A stretch of 64,000 nt of DNA. It comes from Xylocopa sonorina (Eukaryota > Arthropoda > Insecta > Hymenoptera > Apidae). The position numbers and the translations under genes were made by a program. Each line of letters starts with the position of its first letter. Position 1 is the stretch's first letter. The notes below the pieces were generated by a model. The model saw only the letters and a list, made by a program, of their open reading frames with translations. It ran no database searches and was not told the origin of the DNA. The stretch lies in contig NW_027490146.1 in NCBI RefSeq assembly GCF_050948175.1, positions 1,302,001 to 1,366,000 of the forward strand. Direction: 5' to 3'. This document shows positions 41,935 to 54,400 of the stretch, one piece after another.

Positions 41935-42640
41935 GCCCTCCTGTTGCTTGGATCTATAGAATTCACATTCTATTGTAGAATAGAAGCAGATAATTATAAT
42001 GCTTTTCATAGAAGATTACAGCTTACTTAATTCGAAACGTTGAAATGAGATGAGTCATGGCATTGTATAATGCATTAGTACTCGATTGTCTCGACTTGTA
42101 GACACTACGAAGGGCAATCCTGTTGCATGGAGCTGTAGAATTTACATTCTTATGAAGTTTTAAAGCAGATAAGCATAGAGCTATGCATAAGAGATTACAG
42201 CATTCTTACTTTGAAACGATGAAATGGGATGCGCCAGCGCATTGCATGGAGGATTTTAGCTCGATTGCTTTAACAGATAGACACTACGGAGCGCCACACC
42301 GTTGCATGGAATTATATAGTTCACATTCTATTGAAGACCTCTACCAGCTAAGCACAATGTTATGGATATATGATTACAGATTCTTTGCATTGAAACGTTG
42401 AAATGAGATGCGACATCGCGCTGATTGAAGTATTAGAAATGTCTTGCTTGGACACGTAGAGATCTGGAAACGATATTCTGTTGCAAGTAAGTATAGGATT
42501 CACATCCTTCTAAGGTCTAGATGCAGATAAATGTAACATATTGCATAGAACATTGCAATTTACCATGAATCATTGAAATGACTTGCGACATCGTGTTGAA
42601 CGAAGCAACAGAACTCTATTGCTCCAATAAGTAAGCAAAT
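41935..42640 (+). repeat. Four strongly diverged + satellite monomers
   Basis: CCTGTTGCATGGA, ATTTACATTCTTATGAAG, AGCAGATAA, GAAACGTTGAAATGAGATG and GTAGACACTACG align in order to the + unit. The relic monomers share variants with each other (CTGTTGCA for TCCTAGCA, AGCAGATAA for ACGAGGTATA). Similarity to the standard unit rises toward 42,640, where CGCTATTTCCTAGCAAGG reappears. Confidence 0.8.
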
Positions 42641-45600
42641 GGAAACGCTATTTCCTAGCAAGGAAGTGTCGCACTTACGTTTACTTATGGTGTAGACGAG
42701 GTATACATAACACTTCGCAATGACTATTATATATTATCATGAAACATAGAAATGAGATGCGGTATCACATTTACATTCTTTTGAAGTGTGGACGAGGTAT
42801 ACATAACACTTCGCAATGAATAATACATCTTATCATGCAACATAGAAATGAGATGCGATATTGCGTTCTAAGAAGCATTAGAACAATACTGCTCCGGTAC
42901 GTAAACAACTGCAAACGCTATTTCCTAGCAAAGAAGTGTGGCATTTACATTCTTTTGAAGTGAATACGAGGTATACATGACTTTTCGCAATGAATATTAT
43001 ATCTTATCATGAAACATAGAAGTGAGATGCGATATCGCGTTTTAAGAAGCATTGGAACCTTATTGCCTCGACGCGTAGACATCTGAATACGCTATTTCCT
43101 AGCAAGGAAGTGTCGCATTTACATTCGTTTGGAGTGAATACGTGGTATACATGACACATCGCAATGAATATTATATCTTATCATGAAGAATAGAAATGAG
43201 ATGCGATATCGCGTTTTGAGAAGCATTAGAACCCTAATGCTGCGATACGTAGGCATCTGCAAACGCTATTTCCTAGCAAGGAAGATTCGCATTTCCATTC
43301 TTTTGAAGTGAATACGAGGTATACATGACAATTCGCAAAGAACAATATATCTTATCACGAAACATAGAAATGAGATGCTATATCGCGATATAAGAAGCAT
43401 TAAAACTCTATTGCTACGATGCTTGGACATCTGCAAACGCTATTTCCTAGCAAGCAATAGTCGCATTTACTTTCTTTCGAAGTGAATACGAGGTATACAT
43501 GACACTTCGCAATGAATATTATATCTTATCATGAAACATAGAAATGAGATGCGATATCGCAATTTAAGTAGCATTAGAACCCTTTTGCTACGATACGTAG
43601 ACATCTGAATACGCTATTTCCTAGCAAGGAAGTGTTGCATTTACATTCGTTTGGAGAGAATACGAGGTGTACATGACACTTCGCAATGAATATTATATCT
43701 TATCACGAAACATAGAAGAGAGATGCGTTATCGCGTTTTAAGAAGCATTAGAACTCTATTGCCTCGACGCGTACACACCTGCAGACGTTATTTCCTAGCA
43801 TGGAAGTGTCGCATTTACATCCTTTTGTAGTGAATACGAGGTGTACATGACACTTCGCATTGAATATTATATCTTATCATGAAACATAGAAGAGAGATGC
43901 GATATCGCGTTTTAAGAAGCATTAGAACTCTATGGCCTCGACGCGGAGACATCTGCAAACGCTATTTCCTAGCATGGAAGTGTCGCACTTACATTCTTTT
44001 GAAGTGAATACAAGGTATACATGACATTTTGCAATGAATATTATATCTTATCAATAAACATAGAAGTGAGATGCGACATCGCGTTTGAAGGAGCATTAGA
44101 ACTCTAGTGCTACGATACGTAGCCATCTGCAAAAGCTATATCCTAGCATGGATGTGTCGCATTTACATTCTTTTGAAGTGAATACGAGGTATACATGACA
44201 CTTCGCAATGAATATTATATCTTATCATGAAACATAGAAATGAGAAGCGACATCTCGTTCTAAGATGCATTAGAACTCTATTGCTACGAATACGAAGACA
44301 TCTGCAAACGCAATTTCCTAGCATGGAAGTGTCGCATTTACATTCTTTTGTAGTGAATACGAGGTATACATGACACTTGGCAATGAATATTATATCTTGT
44401 CATGAAACATGGAAGTGAGATGCGATTTCGCGTTTTAAGAAGGATTAGAACTCTATTGCTACGATACGTAGACATCTGGAAACGCTATTTCCTAGCATGC
44501 AAGTGTCGCATTTACATTCTTCTTTAGTGAATACGAGGTATACATGACACTTCGCAATGGATATTATATCTTATCATGAAACATAGAAGTGGGATGCGAT
44601 ATCGCGTTCTAAGAAGCATTAGAACTCTATTGCTACTGTACGTAGACACCTGCGAACGCTATTTCCTAGCATGGAAGTGTCGCATTTACATTCCATTGAA
44701 GTGAATACGAGGTATGCATAACAATTCGCAATGGATATTATATCTTATCATGAAACATAGAAATGAGATGCGACATCTCGTTTTAAGAAGTATTAGTACT
44801 CTATTCTTACGATACGTAGACATCTGCAAAGGCTATTTCCTAGCAAGGAAGTGTCGCATTTACATTCTTTTGAAGTGAATACGAGGTATACGTAACACTC
44901 CACAATGAATATTATATCTTATCACGTAACATAGTAATGAAATGCGACATCTCGTTTTAAGTAGCATTTGTAGCGTAGACATCTGTAAATGTTATATCCT
45001 AGCAAGGAAGTGTCGCATTTACATTCTTTTGAAGTAAATACGAGGTTTACATTACACTCCACAATGAATATTATATCTTATCTCGAAACATAGAAATGAA
45101 ATGCGACATCTCGTTTTAAGTAGCATTAGAAATCTATTGCAACGATACGTAGACATCTGCAAACGCTATTTCCTAGCATGGAAGTGTCGCATTTACATTC
45201 TTTTGAAGTGAATACGAGGTATACATGACACTTCGCAATGAATATTATATCTTATCATGAAACATAGTAATGAGATGCGATATCGCGTTTTAAGAAGCAT
45301 TAGAACTCTATTGCTACGATACGTAGAAGTTTGCAAACGCTATTTCCAAGCATGGAAATGCCGCATTTACATTCTTTTGCAGTTAAGACGAGATATACAT
45401 GACACTTCGCAATGAATATTATATCTTATCATGAAACATAGGAATGAGGTGCTATATCGCGTTTTGAGAAACATTAGAACTCTATTGCTACGATACGTAG
45501 ACATCTGCAAACGCTATTTCCTAGCATGGAAGTGTCGCATTTACATTCATTTGAAGTGTAGACGAGGAATACACAACAATTCGCAATGAATATTATATCT

Positions 45601-46413
45601 TATCATGAGACATAGGAATGAGATGCGATATCGCGTTTTAAGAAGCACTGGAACCCTATTGCTATGATACGTAGACATCTGCAAACGCCACTTAATAGCA
45701 AGGGAGTATCGCATTTACATTCTTAAGAAGAGAATACGAGGTATACATGACACTTCGCAATGAATATTATATCTTATCATAAAGCATGGAAATGAGATGC
45801 GATATCGCGATTTAAAAAGCATTAGAACTCCATTGCTACGATACGTAGACATCTGCAAACTCCATTTAATAGCAAGGGAGTATCGCATTTACATTCTTTT
45901 GAAGAGAATACGAGGTATACATGACACTTCACAATGGATATTATATCTTTTCATGAAACATAGAAGTGAGATGCGATATCGCGTTTTAAGAAGCATTAGA
46001 ACTCTATTGCTACGATACTTAGACATCTACAAACGCTATTTCCTAGCATGCAAGTGTAGCAGTTACATTCCTGTGAAGTGAAATCGAGGTATACATGACA
46101 CTTCGCAATGAATATTATATCTTATAACGAAACATAGGAATGAGGTGCTATATCGCGTTTTGAGAAGCATTAGAACTCTATTGCTAATATACGTAGAGAC
46201 CTGCAACCTCTATTTCCTAGCAAGGAAATGTCGTACTTACATTCTTTTGAACGTATTGAATATTATATCTTATGATAAAACATAGAAATGAGATACGATA
46301 TGGCGTTTCAAGAAGCATTAGAGCTCTATTTCTTCGATACGTAGATATCTGCTAACCTTATTTCCTAGGAAGGTAGTGTCGCATTTACATTCTTTTGAGG
46401 TGAATACGAGGTA
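42641..46413 (+). repeat. 174-bp satellite array, + orientation, about 22 monomers
   Basis: Standard + monomers. The first few carry GTGTAGACGAGG and GTGTGGCATT, the subtype seen beside LTR1 and LTR3. Several damaged units are present. At about 42,764 GGTATC joins ATTTACATTC with about 78 bp missing, probably through repeated TCGC. Short deletions lie near 44,967 and 46,250. The array ends at GAATACGAGGTA where module E2 begins. Confidence 0.95.
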
Positions 46414-47138
46414 TCACGTCCGGTGAAACTATTTTCCGTTGCTCCGGAGGCTTTACAACACGAGCCTATTTTTCGGAAATAGAAATACGATGCCTGAACC
46501 TCACATTGAGGTGGCTAACGATCTAGAACTAGAGGTTTCGACTCCTCGGCAGGAGATCTCGAGTCAGAGTGTGTGCTCTGGAGACGCGTCTCTGACCTCC
46601 TCGGTTCGCGGGACGCTATGGTCGCGAACGCTCGTGGTAGGGAGATCGCGGTCCCGCGAGTGGGGAACTCGCGTCTCGAGGCGGAGAGCGCCCGGTCCAG
46701 CGAGTGGGGACCCGCGGCTCGTGGTAGGGCTAGCGGCGCATGCCGCATGCCGGACGCATCTTACTTAGTGTAACTTAGATCTAGGAATTCTTATATAAGC
46801 GTCATGATATGGTATGTATGTCCTAGCTTAGAAGTAATATATAGGTTCTAGCAGATCCTGTTCCCCGAATTGGAAAAGACCCCATTCAGGTGATGGCCTG
46901 CGGCTACGACTTCCTGCTGGACGGAATCCTCGGTGCGAGGGAGATAGGGCTGCCCGTCCTTGGTGCGGGCGAGACAGGTATACTCGGTGGTGCGAGTGAG
47001 GCAGCGGAACTCGGTGTGAGTGAGCGCGTGCAGGTATGCGCGTGCGAACACTTACAGTTGCTGGTTCTGCAGGCGAGTTTGGCTGGTTGCATGCGTCCAG
47101 GGGTTGATGCTGGGGGGTGCGAGAAGGTTGATGCTGAT
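46414..47138 (+). mobile_element. Module E2: internally deleted copy of E1, same orientation
   Basis: It begins TCACGTCCGGTGAAAC after the same monomer position as E1. The bases corresponding to E1 22,674-23,456 (783 bp) are missing, with two shared G bases at the join, so the 133-codon frame is lost. The rest follows E1 closely. The tail repeat block is 51 bp shorter. At the right end GGTTGATGCTG appears twice within about 35 bp, and the - satellite resumes at GAAGCTATAGAG, some 45 bp further into the monomer than at E1. Confidence 0.85.
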
Positions 47139-48459
47139 GAAGCTATAGAGTTCTAATACTCCTTAAAACGCGATATCGCACCTCATCTCTATGTCTCATG
47201 ATAAGATATAATATTCATTGCGAGGTGTTATGTATTCCTCGTCTACACATCAAATGAATGTAAATGCGACACTTCCTTTCTAGGAAATAGCGTCTCCAGA
47301 TATCTACGTATCGTAGCAATAGAGTTCTAATGCTTCTTATAACGCGATATCGCATCTCATTTCTATGTTTCAGGAAAAGATATAATATTCATTGCGAATT
47401 GTCGTGTATACCACGTATTCACATCAAATTAATGTAAATGCGCCACTTCCGTGCTAGGAAATAGCGTCTCCAGATATCTACGAATCGTAGCAATAGAGTT
47501 CCAATGCTTCTTAAAACTCGATATCGCATCTGATTTCTATATTTCATGATAAGATATAATATCCATTGCGAAGTGTAACTTATTCCTCGTATTCACTTCA
47601 AATGAATGTAAATGCGACACTTCCTTCCTAGGAAATAGCGTTTGCAGATGTCTACGTATCGAAGTAATAGTGTACTAATGCTTCTTAAAGCGCTATATCG
47701 CGTCTCATTTCAATGTTTCATGATAAGATACAATATTCATTGCGAAGTGTCATGTATACCTCGTATTCAAATCTAAAGAATGTAAAAGCGACACTTCCTT
47801 GCTAGGAAATATTGTCTGCAGGTGCCTACGTATCGTAGCAATAGAGTTCTAATGCTTCTTAAAACGCGATATCGCATCTCATTTCTATGTTTCATGATAA
47901 GATATAATATTCATTGCGAAGTGTCATGTATACCTCGTATTCACTTCAAAAGAATGTAAATGCGACACTTCCTTCCTAGGAAATAGCGTTTGCAGATGTC
48001 TACGTATAGAAGCAATAGATTTCTAAAGCCTGCTAATTCACGATATCGCATCTCATATCTATGTTTCATGATAATATATAATATTCATTGCGAAGTGTCA
48101 CGTATACCTCGCATACACTTCAAATGAATGTGAATGCGACAGTTCCTTGCTAGGAAATAATGTTTGCAGATATCTACGTATCGAGGCAATAGTGTTCTAA
48201 AGCTTCTTAAATTGCGATATCGCATCTCATTTCTATTTTTCATGATAAGATATGATATTCATTGTGCAGTGTTATGAATACCTCGTATTCACTTCAAAAG
48301 AATGTAAATGCGACACTTCCTTGCTAGGAAACAGAATTTGCAGATGTCTACGTTTCGTGGCATTAGGGTTCTAATGCTTCTCAAAATGCGATATGGCTTC
48401 TCATTACCATATTTCATGATAATATATAATATTCATTGTGCAGTGTTATGAATACCTCG

Positions 48460-50470
48460 TACTCACTTCAAAAGAATGTAAATGCGACACTTCCTTGCTA
48501 GGAAATAGCGTTCGCAGATGTCTACGTTTCGTGGCATTAGGGTTCTAATGCTTCTCAAAACGCGATGTCGCTTCTCATTTCTATGTTTCATGATAATATA
48601 TAATATTCATTGCGAAGTGTCATGTATACCTCGCATACACTTAAAATGATTGTAAATGCGACACTTCCTCCCTAGGAAATAGCGGTTGCAGATGTCTACG
48701 TATCGAAGCAATAGACATCTAATGCTTCAGTAATCGCCATATCGCATCTCATTTCAATGTTTCATGATAATATATAATATTCGTTGCGAAGTGTCATGTA
48801 TACTTCGTATTCACTTCAAATGAATCTAAATGCGACACGTCCTTGCAAGGAAATAGCGTTTGCAGAAGTCTACGTACCGTAGCAAAGAGTTCTAATGCTT
48901 CTTAAAACGCGATATCGCACGTCACTTCTATGTTTCATGATAAGATATAATATTCATATCGGTGTGCCATGTATACCTCGTATTCACTTCAAAAGAATGT
49001 AAATGCGACACTTCCTTGCTAGGAAATAGGGTTTGCAGATGTCTACGTATCGTGGCATTAAAGTTCTAATGCTTCTCAAAACGCGATATCGCTTCTCGTT
49101 TCTATGTTTCATGATAATATATAATATTCATTGCGAAATGTTATGTACACCTCGCATACAATTCAAAGGAATTTAAATGAGACACTTCCTTGCTAGGAAA
49201 TAGCGTTTGCAGATGTCCACGTACCGTAGCAACAGTTTTCTAATGCTTCTCAAAACGCGATATAGCACCTCATTTCTATGTCTCATTATGAGATATAATA
49301 TTCATTGTGCAGTGTTATGTATACCTCGTATTCACTTCAAAAGAATGTAAATGCGACACTTCCTTGGTAGGAAATGGCGTTTGCAGAAGTCTACGTATCG
49401 TAGCAATATATTTCTATTGCTTCTCCAAGAGCGATATCGCATCTCATTTCTATGTTTCATGATAAGATATAATATTCATTGCTAAATGTCATGTATCCCA
49501 CGTATTCACTTCAAAAGAATGTAATTGCGACACTTGCAAGCTACGAAATAGCGTTTGCAGATGTCTAAGTATCGTAGCAATAGAGTTCTAATGCTTCCTA
49601 AAACGCGACATCGCATCTGGCTTCTATGTTTCATGATATGATATAATATTCATTCCGAAGTGTTATGTATTCCTCGTCTACACATCAAATGAATGTGAAT
49701 GCGACACTTTCTTCCTAGGAAGTAGCGTTTGCAGATGTCTACTTATCGAAGCAATAGAATTCTAATGCATTTTAAAACGCGATATCGCATCTCATTTCCA
49801 CGACTCATGATAAGATATAGCATTCATTGTGGAGTGTTATGTATACCTCGTACTCACATCAAAAGAATGTAAATGCGACAATACCCTGCTGGGAAATAGC
49901 GATTGCAGATGTCTACGTGTCGTAGCAACAGAGTTCAAATGCTTCCTAATACGCGATATCGCATCCCATTTCTGTGTTTCATGATAAGGTGTAATATTCA
50001 TTGTGCAGTGTTATGTATATCTCGTCTATACTTCAAATGAATGTAAATGCGACACTTCCTTGCTAGGAAATATCGTTTGCAGATGTCTACGTATCGTGGC
50101 ATTAGGGTTCTAATGCTTCTCAAAACGCGATATCGCTTCTCATTTCTATGTTTCATGATAATATATAATATTCATTGCGAAGTGTCATGTATACCTCGCA
50201 TACACTTAAAATGATTGTAAATGCGACACTTCCTCCCTAGGATATAGCGGTTGCAGATGTCTACGTATCGAAGCAATAGACATCTAATGCTTCAGTAATC
50301 GCCATATCGCATCTCATTTCAATGTTTCATGATAATATATAATATTCGTTGCGAAGTGTCATGTATACTTCGTATTCACTTCAAATGAATCTAAATGCGA
50401 CACGTCCTTGCAAGGAAATGGCGTTTGCAGAAGTCTACGTACCGTAGCAAAGAGTTCTAATGCTTCTTAA
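48460..50470 (-). repeat. 9-monomer higher-order repeat, 1,565 bp
   Basis: TTAAAATGATTGTAAATGCG at 48,641 recurs at 50,206. Flanking rare variants (GTGGCATTAGGG, AGACATCTAATGCTTCAG, ATTCGTTGCGAAG) keep the same order in both blocks. Confidence 0.8.
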
Positions 50471-51909
50471 AACGCGATATCGCATGTCACTTCTATGTTT
50501 CATGATAAGATATAATATTCATTGTGGAGTGTTATGTATACCCCGTATTCACTTCAGAAGAATGTAAACGCGACAATTCCTTGCCCGGAAATAGCGTTTG
50601 CAGATGTCTACGTATCGAAGCAATAGTTTTCTAATGCTTCTTAAATCGTTATATCGCATCTCATATCTACGTTTCATGATAAGATACAATATTCATTGCG
50701 AAGTGTCATGTATACCTCGTATTCCTTTCAAAAGAATGTAAATGCGACACTTCCTTGCCAGGAAATAGCGTTTGCAGACGTCTACATATGGTAGCATTGG
50801 AGTTCTAATGCTTCTCAAAACGCGATATCGCTACTCATTACTATGTTTCATGATAATATATAATATACATTGTGCAGTGTTATGAATACCTCGTATTCAC
50901 TTCAAAAGAATGTAAATGCGACACTTCCGTGCTAGGAAGTAGCGTTTGCAGATGTCTACGTATCGAAGCAATAGAGTTCTAATGCTTCTTAAATCGCCAT
51001 ATCGCATCTCATTTCTATGTTTCATGATAAGATATAATATTCATTGTGGAGTGTTATGTATACCCCGTATTCACTTCAGAAGAATGTAAACGCGACAATT
51101 CCTTGCCCGGAAATAGCGTTTGCAGATGTCTACGTATCGTAGCATTAGTGTTCTAATGCTTCTCAAAACCCGATATCGCTACTCATTACTATGTTTCATG
51201 ATAATATATAATATTCATTGTGCAGTGTTATGAATACCTCGTATTCACTACAAAAGAATGTAAATGCGACACTTCCTAGCTGGGAAATAGCGATTGCAAA
51301 TGTCTACGTATCGAAGCAATAGGGATCTAATGCTTCTTAAATCGCCATATCGCTTCTCATTTCTACGTTTCATGATAATATATAATATTCACTGCGAAGT
51401 GTCATGTATACCTCGCATACACTTCAAATGAACGTTAATGTGACACTTCCTTGCTAGGAAATAACGTTTGCAGATGTCTACGTATCGAAGCAATAGTGCT
51501 CTAATGCTTCTTAAATCGCGATATCGCATCTCATTTCTATGTTTCATGATGAGATATAATATTCATAGTAGAGTCTTATGTATACGTCGTATTCACTTCA
51601 AAAGAATGTAACCGCGACACTTCCTTGCCAGGAAATAGCGTTTGCAGATGTCTACGTATCGAAGCAGTAGAGTTCTAAAGCTTCTCAAAGCGCGATATCG
51701 CATCTCATTCCTATGTTTCATGATAAGATATAATATTCATTTTGGAGTGTTATGTATATCTCCTATTCACTTCAAAAGTATGTAAATGCGACACTTCCTT
51801 GCCAGGAAATAGCGTTTGCAGATGTCTACGTATCGAACCAATAGAGTTCTAATGCTTCTTAAATCGCCATATCGCATCTCATTTCTATGTTTCATGATAA
51901 TATATAATA

Positions 51910-54400
51910 TTCATTGCGAAGTGTTATGTATACCTCGCATACACTTCAAATGAATGTAAATGCTACACTTCCTTGCTAGGAAATAGCGTTTACAAATATC
52001 TACGTATCGTAGTAATAGAGTTCTAATGCTTCTCAAAACGCGATGTCGCATCTCATTTCTATGCTTCATGTTAAGATATAATATTCATTGCGAAGTGTCA
52101 TGTATACCTCGTACTCACTTGAAAAGAATGTAAATGCGACACTTCCTTGCTAGGAAATAGCGTTGGCAGACGTCTACGTATCGAAGCGATATAATTCTAA
52201 TGCATCTCAAAACGCGATACCGCATCTCATTTCTATGTTACATGATAAGATATAATATTCAATGTGCAGTGTTATGTACTCCTCGTATTCACTTCAAAAG
52301 AAAGTAAATGCGACAATACCCTGCTAGGAAATAGCGTTTGCAGATGTCTACGTATCGAAGCAATTGGGATCTAATGCTTCTTAAATCGCCATATCGCTTC
52401 TCATTACTATGTTTCATGATTACATATAATATTCATTGTGCAGTGTTATGTATACCTCGTATTCACATCAGAAGAATGTAAATGCGTCACTTCCTTGCTA
52501 GGAAATAGCGTTTGTAGGTGTCTACGTATTATAGCAATAGAGTTCTAACGCTTGTTATATCGCGATATCGAATCTCATTTCTATGTTTCATGATTAGATA
52601 TAATATTCATTGTGCAGTGTCATGTATACCTCGTATTCACATCAGAAGAATGTAAATGCGTCACTTCCTTCCTAGGAAATAGCGTTTGTAGGTGTCTACG
52701 TATCGAAGCAATAGAGCTCTAATGCTTCTTAAATCGCGATATCGCATCTCATTTCTATGTTTCATGATAAGATATAATATTCATTGTGCAGTGCTATGTA
52801 TACCTAGTATTCACTTCAAAAGTATGTAAATGCGACACTTCATTGCTAGGAAATAGCGTTTGCAGATGTCTACGTATCGAAGCAACAGAATTCTAATGCT
52901 TCTTAAATCGTCATATCGCATCTCATTTCTGTGCTTCATGTTAAGATATAATATTCATTGCGAAGTGCCATGTATACCTCGCATACACTTAAAATGAATG
53001 TAAATGCGGCACTTCCTTGCTAGGAAATAGCGTTTGCAGACGTCTACGTATCGAAGCAATAGATTTCTAAAGCATGCTAATTCGCGTTATCGCATCTCAT
53101 ATCTATGTTTCGTGATAATATATAATATTCAATGCGTAGTGTCATGTATACCTCGCATACACTTCAAATGAATGTGAATGCGACAGTTCCTTCCTAGGAA
53201 ATATTGTTTGCAGATATCTACGTATCGAAGCAATAATGTTCTAAAGCTTCTTAAATCGCGATATCGCATCACATTTCTATGTTTCATGATAAGATATAAT
53301 TTTCATTGCGAAGTGCCATTTATACCTAGCATACACTTCAATTGAATGTACATGCGACACTTCCTTGCTAGGAAATAGCGTTTACAGATATCTACGTATC
53401 GTAGCAATAGAGTTCTAATGCTTCTCAAAACGCGATGTCGCATCTCATTTCTATGCTCCATGTTAAGATATATTATTCATTGCGAAGTCTCATGTATTCC
53501 TCGTATTCCTTTCAAAAGAATGTAAATGCGACACTTCCTTGCTAGGATGTAGCGTTAGCAGATGTCTACGTATCGAAGCAATAGGGATCTAATGCTTCTT
53601 AAGTCGCCATATCGCTTCTCATTTCTATGTTTCATGATAATATATAATATTCACTGCGAAGTGTCATTTATACCTGGCATACACATCAAATGAATGTAAA
53701 TGCGACACTTCATTGCTAGGAAATAGCGTTTTCAGATGTCTACGTATCGTAGCAATAGAATTCTAATGCCACCTAAAGCGCGAAATCGCTCCTCATTTCT
53801 ATGTTTCATGATAAGATATAATATACATTGTGGAGTGTTATGTATACCTCGTATTCACTTCAAAAGAATGTAAATGCGACACATCCTTGCTAGGAAATAG
53901 CTTTCGCAGATGTCTACGTATCGAAGCAATAGAGTTCTAAAGCTTGCTAATTCGCGATATGGCATCTCATTTCTATGTTTCATGATAATATATAATATTC
54001 ATTGCGAAGTGTTATGTATACCTCGCATACACTTCAAATGAATGTAAATGCTACACTTCCTTGCTAGGAAATAGCGTTTACAGATATCTACGTATCGTAG
54101 TAATGGAGTTCTAATGCTTCTCAAAACGCGATGTCGCATCTCATTTCTATGCTTCATGTTAAGATATAATATTCATTGCGAAGTGTCATGTATACCTCGT
54201 ACTCACTTGAAAAGAATGTAAATGCTACACTTCCTTGCTAGGAAATAGCGTTGGCAGATGTCTACGTATCGAAGCGATATAATTCTAATGAATCTCAAAA
54301 CGCGATATCGCATCTCATTCCTATGTTACATGATAAGATATAATATTCAATGTGCAGTGTTATGTACTCCTCGTATTCACTTCAAAAGAAAGTAAATGCG
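51910..54400 (-). repeat. 12-monomer higher-order repeat, 2,088 bp
   Basis: TGCTACACTTCCTTGC occurs at 51,961 and 54,049, exactly 12 monomers apart. It is followed in both places by CGTAGTAAT, GCTTCATGTTAAGATATAAT, CGTACTCACTTGAAAAG and AGCGTTGGCAGA. Confidence 0.8.
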
